Source: Allobosea sp. 47.2.35 (GTDB lineage: Bacteria > Pseudomonadota > Alphaproteobacteria > Rhizobiales > Beijerinckiaceae). Taken from it: DNA of 64,000 nucleotides. Shown in pieces: positions 8,868 through 17,173 of the stretch (within the stretch, counting starts at the first letter, position 1; each line of letters begins with the position of its first letter). The stretch is from NCBI RefSeq assembly GCF_024655635.1, contig NZ_JANLGI010000012.1:112145-176144 (forward strand). Reading direction: 5' to 3'. A program made the translations under genes and the position numbers. The notes under the pieces are model-generated. The model saw only the letters and a program-made list of their open reading frames with translations. It was not told the origin of the DNA and ran no database searches.

Positions 8868-9461
8868 ATGCAGCTTCGCATCGCCGTTGCAGTGGCAATT
8901 TTCCTCGGCTCGTACCTTCCGCTCAGCATCATCTTGCTGGTTCAAGACCTGCAAACCGAACAGTTCGGTTTATGCGTTTCATCACTATTGGCCCTTGAGC
9001 AGTGGCAATGCGCCGATTTGCTGAAGAAACCGTGGCGGTCGCTCCCTGCCGTCGCAATCTGCGCTATCGGCGTGGTCGTGACAGCGGCAGCGTTCAAACT
9101 GCTGCCCCGTGGTCACACGGTGAAAGTCGTTGAGAGCAAGCACGTTCCTGCCGACCTGATCAATTATGTGATCCCCTACGTCGTCTCGTTCATGAGCCTG
9201 GATTACGAGCAGACATCGAAGATGCTCGGGTTTGTCGTATTCCTCGGGTGGATTTTTTGGATCACGTATAAGGCCGGCCAGATTGCGCTGAACCCACTCC
9301 TGACGGTCCTTGGCTGGAAGCTTTACGAGATCAAATACACTTTCATCGGCGGCGAAGTGGTCCATGTTGGGCGAATGCTGTCGAAAACCTCGATAAGCGC
9401 GGGCCAGAGCTATCGTCAAAATGGCCTACAGGATGTGATGATCGTCACCGACGAGATCTGA
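8868..9461 (+). CDS. kwaA: Kiwa anti-phage defence protein KwaA (membrane component)
   Basis: This is the membrane partner of the two-gene Kiwa system. About four hydrophobic segments are visible in the 197 residues (near 3-25, 55-75, 95-110 and 115-145). They are followed by a cytoplasmic C-terminal tail of about 45 residues. The NYVIPYVVSF segment and NPLLTVLGWKLYEI fit what I remember of KwaA. The decisive evidence is the next gene, a DUF4868 KwaB, 10 bp downstream. In studied systems KwaA acts in the inner membrane and holds KwaB. An upstream in-frame TTG at 8853 is an alternative start. Confidence 0.75.
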   Translation: MQLRIAVAVAIFLGSYLPLSIILLVQDLQTEQFGLCVSSLLALEQWQCADLLKKPWRSLPAVAICAIGVVVTAAAFKLLPRGHTVKVVESKHVPADLINYVIPYVVSFMSLDYEQTSKMLGFVVFLGWIFWITYKAGQIALNPLLTVLGWKLYEIKYTFIGGEVVHVGRMLSKTSISAGQSYRQNGLQDVMIVTDEI

Positions 9462-9471
9462 GGGGGCGAGG

Positions 9472-10389
9472 ATGACGACGTTACAGGACCTGCAGAGTTT
9501 CGACCTGCAGGCAGCCGAAGTGACAGTTTGGGTCTTCAGGAAGCCAAGGACTAAAGGCGAAGTCCAGTTTCGCGGCCGCTGGATCGGGATCACCGAGGAC
9601 CTCGCAGGCCGGCTTAGGGACGCCGTTCAAACCAATCTCGAAGGAATAACGGAAACGATCGAGTACGGCGTTCTTGCTCAGAACAACGAGGGCAGCGCAC
9701 TAATCATCGATACGGATGAAACCGTAGCTCATAGAATCGCGGCTCAAATCATGGAGCCGACGGACGGCCTCAAAGTCCGCAACCTCGCCGACTTGAAGGA
9801 CACTGACTTCTACGTGGCGCGTTTCGCGCTCGCAGACCAGGTCATGCTCGCCGTTCGCAAAACTGATGCTTCCTGGTCCACACGCAAGTCAGGTGGCCTC
9901 ATCCGGATGGTTTACTCGGATGACGAGCTGGACGTCGACGACGATCCTGCCTTCACGATCCGCCCCGACTTCGACTTTTTTGTTCTGACGGACCGGATCT
10001 TTATCCGCAGCAAGCCACGCTTCGAATCTCTCCTGGCCTACAGGGAGGGTCACGAGCGCGTGTTTGAGGAGCTTCGGACGGAAGCGGAATTTGCTGCGAT
10101 CTTCGCAGATATGGGGCCGCTGACAGCATATGTTGGGACGAACAAAATCCATCTCCGCCGCGCAGTGGCGATCCAGCAGAAAGGCCACTATCGCGACGTC
10201 GCGTTCATGCAGCGCCTACGGGCCCAATGCGCAGATATGAACTTGAACATCGCGTTCGATGAAGGCGGGCGGATAGTCGCAACGGTCGAGAGCGGTCGGG
10301 ACATATTCATCGCTCTCCTCGATCATCGACTGGAATCGCGGCTGAGCGCGCAAATGTATGACGTCCCGAGCACCGAACTCGTTGGTTAG
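9472..10389 (+). CDS. kwaB: Kiwa anti-phage defence protein KwaB (DUF4868)
   Basis: This 305-residue soluble protein has the DUF4868 fold that defines KwaB. The core stretch RPDFDFFVLTDRIFIRSKPRFESLLAYREGHE (about 163-194) matches the family signature of an FDFF strand, a short 'display' strand and an F-E-S-x-x-x-Y helix. KwaB is the effector of Kiwa and was reported to act on phage DNA downstream of the membrane sensor KwaA. A GGGGGCGAGG ribosome binding site directly precedes the ATG, and the 10-bp gap to kwaA indicates one operon. No other Kiwa component is required. Confidence 0.8.
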   Translation: MTTLQDLQSFDLQAAEVTVWVFRKPRTKGEVQFRGRWIGITEDLAGRLRDAVQTNLEGITETIEYGVLAQNNEGSALIIDTDETVAHRIAAQIMEPTDGLKVRNLADLKDTDFYVARFALADQVMLAVRKTDASWSTRKSGGLIRMVYSDDELDVDDDPAFTIRPDFDFFVLTDRIFIRSKPRFESLLAYREGHERVFEELRTEAEFAAIFADMGPLTAYVGTNKIHLRRAVAIQQKGHYRDVAFMQRLRAQCADMNLNIAFDEGGRIVATVESGRDIFIALLDHRLESRLSAQMYDVPSTELVG

Positions 10390-11325
10390 TTGAAGAACCG
10401 GATCGTCTGCTCCAAGGAGCGCTTACCCTAACTATGCGAATGTACAGCGGCCGGCGATCGCAGCCCCGAATTCATCGCGTCTGACGCGGTCCCCCGAGTA
10501 CGCATTCCCGGTTGGCGCCTGTGCCCGGCGCATTCTCGAAAACGCACTCTGCAACAGGCGGGTTACCGCATTTCTTTGTGAGATCGCGAAAGCCGATGCA
10601 TTCCCCAGAGGCAACGTGACGATAGCCAGGACCGCCTTTGTAGCCGCATAGCAGCGACTGAATTGGAAATAGGCACTTTCCGCTAGTCGAGCACTTTGGG
10701 ATGATCGCTAGGACGGCAGGCGCCTTGGGCCTTCATGGTCCTGGGCGGTTTCTGGAATCAAAGCAGCCTCCGACGAGGAATTGCCATCCGGCGACGGCGT
10801 TCAAAGATCGCCCGTGGGAGATGTCAGTTTATACAGACCGCCGTGGCTGCCCTGCGTTTCGAGCCCTGGAGCTTCGTGCCCAACAGTCCCAGGCCACACC
10901 AAGCCCCGCAAAGCTATCCGCGCGAATAATGACGAGACGGTGGCCCAGCTTGAAGTGTAGGAGGAGTTCGCAGCGGAAGGTCTCCTTCGCTTTGGTGAGA
11001 GTTGACCCAATCAGACGAGCTCCGCGCCCTTGCGGCCCCATCAGCCAGCGGTCAAAGCGTGCCTGCGAATGGGTCTGAGACGGTACTGTCCGAGCAGGAC
11101 CTGACGCCTAATTGCTCGCAGAAAATAGCGCCTCCAAGGAAATGCGCCAGACGCATGACAATAGCGACATTCAGGAGATTCATGAGATTGACATGATAAA
11201 CATGCATAACAGAGCTGTGCTGCACCGTCTTATTGCAGCTGCGTGATCGGTTTATGTGCAGCGCACAACGAGATTGTCGCTGTGGGCACCGCCCCGGTCC
11301 GGAAGAGCTGCTTAGGGAGATCACC
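10390..11325. other. 935-bp intergenic stretch, nothing supported
   Basis: Several short frames are open on both strands, but none has a good ribosome binding site or resembles a known protein. Base composition is less regular than in the flanking genes, suggesting decayed DNA. Confidence 0.4.
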
Positions 11326-11481
11326 ATGTTCGTCACTATAATCGCTGCCAAAATTCGCGCCTTCATCCGCTACCGCGAGACCGTTCGCGAGCTGTCGCGT
11401 CTTTCCAACCGTGAGCTCGCCGACCTCGGCGTGTCGCGCTCCGAGATCGACTTCGTCGCGCGCTCGCACGCCGCTGCCTGA
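11326..11481 (+). CDS. DUF1127 (YjiS-like) small protein
   Basis: This 51-residue protein belongs to the small, basic DUF1127 family that is abundant in Alphaproteobacteria. The C-terminal motif LSRLSNRELADLGVSRSEIDFVAR is diagnostic. Some family members in Agrobacterium and Rhodobacter affect RNA turnover and phosphate or carbon metabolism; the role here is unknown. An AGGGAG ribosome binding site lies 6 bp before the ATG, and a strong terminator follows. Confidence 0.9.
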   Translation: MFVTIIAAKIRAFIRYRETVRELSRLSNRELADLGVSRSEIDFVARSHAAA

Positions 11482-11576
11482 CGATGTAGAACCACCGCGT
11501 CATCCGGCGCGGCGCGTTCCAGGTAGTTTCTCCCGAAGCTCGTGATCCCCTCCCCTTGAGCTTCGGTTGAAGAGCG

Positions 11577-11603
11577 AATGCCCGCCTCCCGGCGGGCATT
11601 TTG
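11577..11603 (+). terminator. Rho-independent terminator after DUF1127 gene
   Basis: A perfect 10-bp stem (AATGCCCGCC at 11577-11586, GGCGGGCATT at 11591-11600) with a TCCC loop is followed by TT. It can also serve the converging MBL gene. Confidence 0.85.
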
Positions 11604-11662
11604 CATTTTAGGACCAAGTCCGTTGTGGACCGTCGCCCGACGCGAAAAAGGGCCAACAGAAC

Positions 11663-12538
11663 TCAGACGAACAGCAGATCTACGTAGCCATCCCGACTTA
11701 GAGGAGAGCCCAAAAATCCAGCCTGGGGCAAAAGCTCTCGATAGCGTTCGAGATGAGGGTGCTCATACTTATTGGGATTGCCGTATGAAAACGCGACCAT
11801 CTGCCCATTGTCGGAAGGCGGCCAATCTCTCAGCAACTCATCAGTGTCCGAGGTCCAGTGCGTCTTCGCCCCATGATGGAACGCCAACAGGCCTCGTAGC
11901 CGGTACCCACTCGCTTTCAGATACCAATAGTGCTGGACGCGATGAAATGGCGCGTCGCCCGGCATCAAGATGACTTCGCGAGCCAGAGAGGTCGCGGCGA
12001 ATGCGAGCCCAGTTAAATTGCAATCCTCACTGCCAGCATCGGCATCGAACTTTCCCAGCTTTTCGAGCCAGAATGCATCGCCTCTAGCCGCCTCAAATTT
12101 CACGGCCTTGCCCACCAGCGTTTCGGGAATGCAATGTATCGTCGATACTTGCGTCGATCGCAGGACTGCGCGCGGTGAAGTCAGCTGCCTTGGCACAAGC
12201 CATCGCGCTTGTTTGAGTACGGCTGTGCCTTCTCGCGCGGAGCACCAGTGGTCTTCGTCCCAATGTGACAGGAATAGGTGCCGGCCGCCATGGATGGGTA
12301 AGGCAGCATTGATTTTCGCCTCCCTCCCGTGATCGGACGGAAATGGGCTGCTCTGTTTGCCACCATAATCGACCCGGAGCACTAACTGCTGATCGCTGTC
12401 CAAGAGGCTCAACGCGTCCCCCTGACCGACATGATGAACGCGCACGCCAGAGAGACCCGCGACCCCATCAAGAGGATTTGGAAGGGCTGAGCTCTCTGTC
12501 CGCGCCGTTATGGCTTCGCGTTTAGGCTTCACGGTCAT
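11663..12538 (-). CDS. Metallo-beta-lactamase-fold hydrolase (ComEC/Rec2-like)
   Basis: This 291-residue protein has the ComEC-type MBL layout. VGQGDALSL (about 37-45) is followed by the zinc-binding SHWDEDHW motif (~91), MPGDAPF (the third-ligand Asp, ~192) and an HHGAKTHW histidine (~216). A late NPNKYEHPH segment is also present. Related stand-alone MBL domains occur in DNA uptake and in bacterial conflict systems. Substrate is unknown; a nuclease or phosphodiesterase activity is the natural guess. Its ATG overlaps the upstream gene's stop as ATGA, so it is translationally coupled to the frameshifted gene before it. Confidence 0.8.
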   Translation of the reverse strand: MTVKPKREAITARTESSALPNPLDGVAGLSGVRVHHVGQGDALSLLDSDQQLVLRVDYGGKQSSPFPSDHGREAKINAALPIHGGRHLFLSHWDEDHWCSAREGTAVLKQARWLVPRQLTSPRAVLRSTQVSTIHCIPETLVGKAVKFEAARGDAFWLEKLGKFDADAGSEDCNLTGLAFAATSLAREVILMPGDAPFHRVQHYWYLKASGYRLRGLLAFHHGAKTHWTSDTDELLRDWPPSDNGQMVAFSYGNPNKYEHPHLERYRELLPQAGFLGSPLSRDGYVDLLFV

Positions 12539-13253
12539 TCCGTCAGAAACTGTGTAGCTTGCCCTTCCACGTCCTCGGTCATTACCTCGTCACTTTGGAG
12601 AAACCGCTCCTGGGCCTGATAGCTGCGGTGGCTCGATACGACCTCAATGACAAATGGATCCTCGCCAGAGGAGGGCCGAGGCGGAGACACCGGTGCAGCC
12701 GAGCCGTCCTCTTCCTCACCCCAATCTCCAACATGAGCTAGCGAAAAAACGTCCCGCAACTGCGCAGCTCTCCATCTGGATACGGGATCAAGGCTGTCTA
12801 GATAGCCACGCATCAGCTCCTCTCCGGCCTCGGGGGTGACCGCCGCCGGCGTTTTGAACGCACCTGGATTGCGCACCATCCTCCGAGCCGCGCAAACTCT
12901 CGCACATGCCTCGTCTGAGGCAGCCAAGCGGACAGATAAATGTCCAAGACGGGCAACATCTCGGCATGCAAGTTTCTTTGAAGTTGACTGAGCCGGAGAG
13001 CCCTATCTGCCGCAAGCGGAAATATCGGCATCGGTGTAATTTGTGTAACAATGCGATCGAACGCTGAAATACTCACAGCACTGAATCTAAATCGCACCGG
13101 GCTATTATGCACGCTCCATCCCGAGGGGAGGAGGTTTCCCGCCGGGTCATCCACGAGTTCCGAATTGTATCCTTGCTCGATGCTTTCAAGGAAGCCGAAG
13201 AATCCACCGGAAGAAAACAAAATCTCCTCGCGTCTACCCAGAATTGCTCTCAA
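12535..13253 (-). pseudogene. Unrecognised gene with a probable frameshift, partner of the MBL gene
   Basis: Two open frames on the minus strand join into one protein-like sequence if a frameshift lies near 12,930. The 5' part starts at TTG 13253 and reads ..FFGFLESIEQGYNSELVDDPAGN..HAEMLPVLD. The 3' part reads ..ACARVCAARRMVRNPGAF..QLRDVFSLAHVGDW and ends at 12535, overlapping the MBL start. The downstream frame has a stop at about 13,004, so it cannot extend to the 5' part without the shift. I do not recognise the family. It could be a sequencing error in a living gene, since the coupling to the MBL gene is preserved. Confidence 0.5.
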
Positions 13254-13294
13254 TTATACAGCGAAGCCGAAGGCAATCGGTTGTCAATCAGTAA

Positions 13295-13972
13295 TCACCA
13301 ATGTGCCGGCGGCTCCACGAGCTCGACAAGTTCGAGCACCGGATATCCAATATACGCAAGAACCGGTACATCGTGTTCATCGACGCCGTTTTCCCAATGC
13401 TCGACGATGTTTATTGCAGTAGCTCGACGCAGGGCACGGGGCACCTGGTCATCGATCTTTAATCTGCTCATTTCCTCGCCATCTTGCAGGATGGATAGAA
13501 ATTTTTCGCCTATTCCGACTTTGAATGAGGAGCCCGCATTCAATCCGGTCACTGGAACGGAGATTTCCGCGAGCCCATCGATTTTGAAGGTGACGCCGCT
13601 AAAATCCAGCCGGTCGCCGATGTCGATCATTATGTCGTAAATTTCTCTCACATGATCGAACATCGCGATGTTGGTGTGAAGCGTCGGTCCAAGCCGCCCA
13701 TGAGGTCCCTGCGAGCCGCTGTGGTCTTCCACGACTTCCAATCCTGCTGCGGTTACTAGCTTCCCGCTCGTCGAGTTCATTACCGGCCAGCGATACCTTT
13801 CAACCCCGAATTGTTCGATCGCGATGGCGTCATCATCGATCCAAACTCCCACGGGCGAGCCTACTTTTAGCTGGCAGTCAGGGATGCAGATCTGCGCGCG
13901 GTTATCGTACCCAATTCGAACGTGGTCCATTTGGTAGGCCCAGGCGACTCTATCAGCGCATTGGAGCAGCAT
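13295..13972 (-). CDS. Unrecognised protein, 225 residues, in the KfrA-MBL cluster
   Basis: This is a soluble acidic protein without a signal peptide or membrane segment. It looks beta-rich in its first half (VRIGYDNRAQICIPDCQLKVG..VGVWIDDDAIAIEQFG) and contains a long segment with alternating hydrophobics (SGVTFKIDGLAEISVPVTGL). No catalytic motif is evident. It lies between the KfrA-like gene and the frameshifted gene, all on the minus strand. Downstream of its stop there are ~40 bp before the next start. I cannot assign a function; it may be a sensor or immunity component of the same system. Confidence 0.55.
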   Translation of the reverse strand: MLLQCADRVAWAYQMDHVRIGYDNRAQICIPDCQLKVGSPVGVWIDDDAIAIEQFGVERYRWPVMNSTSGKLVTAAGLEVVEDHSGSQGPHGRLGPTLHTNIAMFDHVREIYDIMIDIGDRLDFSGVTFKIDGLAEISVPVTGLNAGSSFKVGIGEKFLSILQDGEEMSRLKIDDQVPRALRRATAINIVEHWENGVDEHDVPVLAYIGYPVLELVELVEPPAHW

Positions 13973-14006
13973 CGAAAATTAGACCTCGATTTGAGAATGC
14001 TTGCTG

Positions 14007-14050
14007 TCGGTAACAGGTAACGCCGCCACGCTGCCGTTACCTGTTACCGA
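14007..14050. promoter_or_regulatory. Perfect 16-bp inverted repeat at the end of the kfrA-like gene
   Basis: The arms TCGGTAACAGGTAACG (14007-14022) and its exact complement (14035-14050) are separated by 12 bp. Each arm contains GGTAAC twice. The element overlaps the last codons of the KfrA-like gene and lies just upstream of the next gene in the same direction. It could be an operator for the KfrA-like protein, an intercistronic hairpin, or a recombination site. There is no T-run, so a plain terminator is less likely. Confidence 0.6.
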
Positions 14051-14822
14051 CATGGTGATAGCCCGGCAGCAAAGCAAACGAGCCTGTCGCCACCTCGCGC
14101 ACAAAAAATTTCCTATGTTTCGCTCGCGTTGCCATTCGACTGGAAAGCGTCGCGGCGTCGAGAATCTCGCCACGGCTGGTCGCCTTTTCCAGCAGATCTT
14201 TGGGAATCGCGGCCAGCAGCTCTGCAGGTTGGAAGTTGCCATCGCCCCTACCCGCATTGTTCATCCGCTCCATCCAGGCATGGGTCTGAACCATCACCTC
14301 GTCCCAAATCTCGCCGGAAGATTTACGCTCATCCCGTCGGATAGCGGCAGCGCCCGGTCCGGATGCGTCGACCACCTTCCGCTTCCGTCTCAGCCCCTTG
14401 ATCTGTTCGCGGGCCACTGCGAGCTCGCATGCGAGCTGCTCGGCTCTTTTTTCTGCTGCGGCGATGCGGGATTCAGCTACATCAGCCAGAGCGAGGCCTT
14501 CATCCCTCAGTTGCTCTTCGCCGGCCCGGATAGCCTCAACGCGAGCGCGATCCGCCGCGAACTGCCGTGTCGCCTCCTGCATCGCCTGCTCCCAGAGAAC
14601 CTTTCCCAGCACAGCTAGCTGCCGCTGAAGCGGTTCAGGAAGACCTGCGTTCTCCAACGTGTGCTGATAGCAACGCTCGGCTTTCCAAGCAGCTAAGTGT
14701 TCCCCAATTGAGCGGTACGAGCCGCCTTTCAAGAGTGCCTTCTGCACGCTTCGGACTGAGACCCGCTCGGCATTCGCTCGCATCCGGTCAGCGGCATCGT
14801 AGACTTCATCTTTTGTCGGCAT
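14037..14822 (-). CDS. KfrA-type DNA-binding protein
   Basis: This 261-residue protein starts with the KfrA_N helix-turn-helix domain (residues ~1-60). VYDAADRMRANAERVSVRSV is followed by the GGSYRSIGEHLAAWK recognition region. A long charged coiled-coil-like segment follows (about 85-165, with VAESRIAAAEKRAEQLACELAVAREQIKGL). KfrA is a plasmid regulator that represses its own promoter and forms filament-like dimers. Chromosomal relatives accompany integrative elements and defence genes. A GGAGG ribosome binding site lies 6 bp before the ATG. The C-terminus runs into a perfect inverted repeat. It is the first gene of the four-gene minus-strand cluster. Confidence 0.75.
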   Translation of the reverse strand: MPTKDEVYDAADRMRANAERVSVRSVQKALLKGGSYRSIGEHLAAWKAERCYQHTLENAGLPEPLQRQLAVLGKVLWEQAMQEATRQFAADRARVEAIRAGEEQLRDEGLALADVAESRIAAAEKRAEQLACELAVAREQIKGLRRKRKVVDASGPGAAAIRRDERKSSGEIWDEVMVQTHAWMERMNNAGRGDGNFQPAELLAAIPKDLLEKATSRGEILDAATLSSRMATRAKHRKFFVREVATGSFALLPGYHHVGNR

Positions 14823-15356
14823 CGCCACCTCCACCGAGCCACACTTGCCGAGGATTGGTGAAAACGTCCTTCACCAGAGAGGCATCGGCCGCTCATTTAG
14901 ACTTAGAGTTTCCAGATTCTTTTCCGGATGACGTCTTTCGCCCGAAAAGGGCTTGCCTGATTCCTTGAAGTAACTGCTTCAAGCATCAGAGGTGCGGATA
15001 CCGGCGGTACGGAGCGCCCCCGCTCCAAGATCAAGCTTCGCAATTCTGTTAGGACTTCAGCCGCGGGCCGATACCTCAAGTTCAAAAACGCCTCGCTCCT
15101 TCAACTTGGCGGTTCGCCCAGTCTCATCGACGATGCACTCGGCTGCTCCCGGCAATTCGCTATGATTTTCGCCGAGGCCGATGGCGACCGATTCAACTCG
15201 GAGCGATCAGACGCCGGCCCAGGTTGCGACCGGTGATATACCCCAACCCAACTTGTTTTCTGAAAGTTAGAGGGCGGAAATGATCGCCTCGAGGCCGAAG
15301 CCTTCCTAGCCGGACGGTCTCAGCTATAACTGCGGATTCCGCGGTTGCCCGGTAGC
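14823..15356. other. 530-bp gap, no gene seen
   Basis: No frame here has a ribosome binding site or a recognisable product. It should hold the promoter of the KfrA-like cluster. Confidence 0.35.
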
Positions 15357-15911
15357 CTACCTTTCGAAGATCGCGCGGCTTAAGAAGCGCGAGCCGGCGT
15401 GTCCAAACCGCCATGGCTGATGCGCAGCCTTCGAAATTCCGATCCGAGTGCTGCATGAAATCTCGGGCTCATGAGAACGGTCAAATATCGCGAAAGGCGC
15501 CCGTTCCAAACTCAGTCCATTATGGACGCTCGTTATCCCAAGCGCCTGTGCTAAGCGCCCTGGCCCGTTGCATAGGTTGTCCGCGCTGCCGCGACGCGCC
15601 CGCATGTCAGCTAGCCTGTCTGTCGGCTCTATGGCTCTGATCAACACCGCGCCATCGCCCGCGGCGACAATATTCAGGCACCAGTGAAGCCCATAGGACC
15701 GATAGACGTAAGCGTGCCAGGAAGGCCCGAACATGGCAGCATTTCGCGGTGTCGGACCTCGGAAGCTGTGCGAAGCTGGGTCGTCGGCGAGATAGGCCTC
15801 GGTTTCAACGATTGTTCCTCCGACGCCGTCGACGAACAGCTTCATACCGATCAGGCGCGGAGCAAGCTCCAGAGCGTTCAAAGCCTTTATCTCGGTCAGA
15901 TTCAAAGGCAT
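15357..15911 (-). CDS. DNA-3-methyladenine glycosylase (AAG/MPG family)
   Basis: This 184-residue base-excision repair enzyme removes alkylated purines. The AAG fold signature is present: [20 protein letters not shown] holds the catalytic Glu in ETEAY. It is followed by [26 protein letters not shown], whose tyrosines flip the base. The late [13 protein letters not shown] segment is also typical. The length matches bacterial members. It sits among DNA end-joining genes, which suggests a genome-maintenance neighbourhood. The C-terminus ([11 protein letters not shown]) is slightly atypical but complete. Confidence 0.93.
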   Translation of the reverse strand: MPLNLTEIKALNALELAPRLIGMKLFVDGVGGTIVETEAYLADDPASHSFRGPTPRNAAMFGPSWHAYVYRSYGLHWCLNIVAAGDGAVLIRAIEPTDRLADMRARRGSADNLCNGPGRLAQALGITSVHNGLSLERAPFAIFDRSHEPEISCSTRIGISKAAHQPWRFGHAGSRFLSRAIFER

Positions 15912-15970
15912 TCCGTCAACGCGAGCCCCAGATGGCGCTGACTTTGACGCCCGTCTTCAGCCTGAAACGA

Positions 15971-16084
15971 CTAGCGTATCAGTGGAAGCACCGTCGCCGC
16001 AGCGATCGCCACGACGATGGCACCGCGGATCAGGATGCCGTTGATCCGAGCCTTAGAGGCTTCTGAGTTGTCAGGCGTACGCAT
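15971..16084 (-). CDS. Small single-pass membrane protein, 37 residues
   Basis: The frame starts with a short polar stretch (MRTPDNSEASKAR), then one hydrophobic helix (GILIRGAIVVAIAAATVLPLI) and stops. A GGGAGG ribosome binding site lies 7-8 bp before the ATG, which argues for real translation. Function is unknown. A similar tiny protein occurs at 62184-62324. Confidence 0.5.
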   Translation of the reverse strand: MRTPDNSEASKARINGILIRGAIVVAIAAATVLPLIR

Positions 16085-16248
16085 AACTTCGCCTCCCTCG
16101 AAGCTCAGCTTCGGACCCAACACCCCAAGATGCAATCCCTATGAAAAGTCATCCGTCACACTCTCCGTTTGTTACGCACCCCATAAGTGCGTCATTCTCC
16201 TTATAAGAGCGTACTACGCTAGGCCTCTCTCGACTGAAGCTTGGGAGC

Positions 16249-16274
16249 GGAACCAGTCTCGCCTCCCGCAAGTT
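16249..16274 (+). promoter_or_regulatory. Candidate EcfG promoter of ku (first copy)
   Basis: GGAAC and AGTT are separated by 17 bp, ending 45 bp before the ATG. One base differs from the CGTT consensus. Confidence 0.45.
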
Positions 16275-16318
16275 CCTCGCCTGCGTTTATTCACAGCGCG
16301 AAATGTAGGAACGAAGCC

Positions 16319-17173
16319 ATGGCTCCGCGCGCGGTCTGGAAAGGCGTCCTCAAGATCGCCGAGGTGACCTGTCCCGTATCGCTCTACACGGCCGCCTCGA
16401 CCTCGGACCGCATCTCTTTTCACACGCTGAACCGCAAAACCGGAAACCGCGTCCATCGTCAGTTCATCGACGAGGTCTCGGGCAAGCCTGTGGAAACCGA
16501 GGATCAGGTCAAGGGGTACGACAATGGCGACGGTGAGTACACCGTCCTCAAGCCGGAGGAGATCGCGGCGGCCGTCCCCGATAGCGACAAGACGCTCGCT
16601 GTCGAGACATTCCTGCCCTGCGACGAGATCGACGACATCTTCTTCGACAGGCCCTATTACGTCGCGCCCAGCACGCCCGTGGCCGCCGAGGCGTTCGCTC
16701 TGATTCGCGAGGGCATGAAGGGAAAGCAATCCGCAGCTCTCGCACGAACGGTGATCTTCCGGCGGATGCGGTCGATCCTGATCAGGCCGCATGACAAGGG
16801 GCTGATCGCGACCACCCTTAATTTCGACTACGAGGTGCGATCCGCCGAGGATGCCTTCAGCGATGTCCCCAAGTTGAAGATCGAGGAAGAGATGCTCGAT
16901 CTTGCCGAGCACATCATCAAGACCAAGGCTGGCAAGTTCGATCCCAAGGGCTTCGACGATCGCTACGAGACGGCGCTCGCCGAGGTCGTGCGGGCCAAGA
17001 TCGAAGGCCGCAAGATGAAGCCGCAGAAGCGACCGGAGCCGACCAAGGTGGTGAGTCTCCTCGATGCGCTGCGGGAGAGCGCGGGCGCTGGCAGCGGAAA
17101 AAGCGCGAGCAGGAAACCGACAAAAGCGGCCGCGTCCACAAAGGCGCCCGCGGCCCGCAAGAAGGCGAGCTGA
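16319..17173 (+). CDS. ku: Non-homologous end-joining protein Ku (copy 1)
   Basis: This 284-residue bacterial Ku forms a ring dimer on double-strand DNA ends and recruits LigD. The opening MAPRAVWKGVLKIAEVTCPVSLYTA and the FHTLNRKTGNRV strand are the family hallmarks. The C-terminal ~45 residues are Lys/Ala-rich, as usual for a tail that binds DNA and LigD. An AGGA ribosome binding site supports ATG 16319. It converges with a second ku gene whose stop codon is immediately adjacent. Alphaproteobacteria often carry several Ku copies that can work as homo- or heterodimers. Confidence 0.95.
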   Translation: MAPRAVWKGVLKIAEVTCPVSLYTAASTSDRISFHTLNRKTGNRVHRQFIDEVSGKPVETEDQVKGYDNGDGEYTVLKPEEIAAAVPDSDKTLAVETFLPCDEIDDIFFDRPYYVAPSTPVAAEAFALIREGMKGKQSAALARTVIFRRMRSILIRPHDKGLIATTLNFDYEVRSAEDAFSDVPKLKIEEEMLDLAEHIIKTKAGKFDPKGFDDRYETALAEVVRAKIEGRKMKPQKRPEPTKVVSLLDALRESAGAGSGKSASRKPTKAAASTKAPAARKKAS

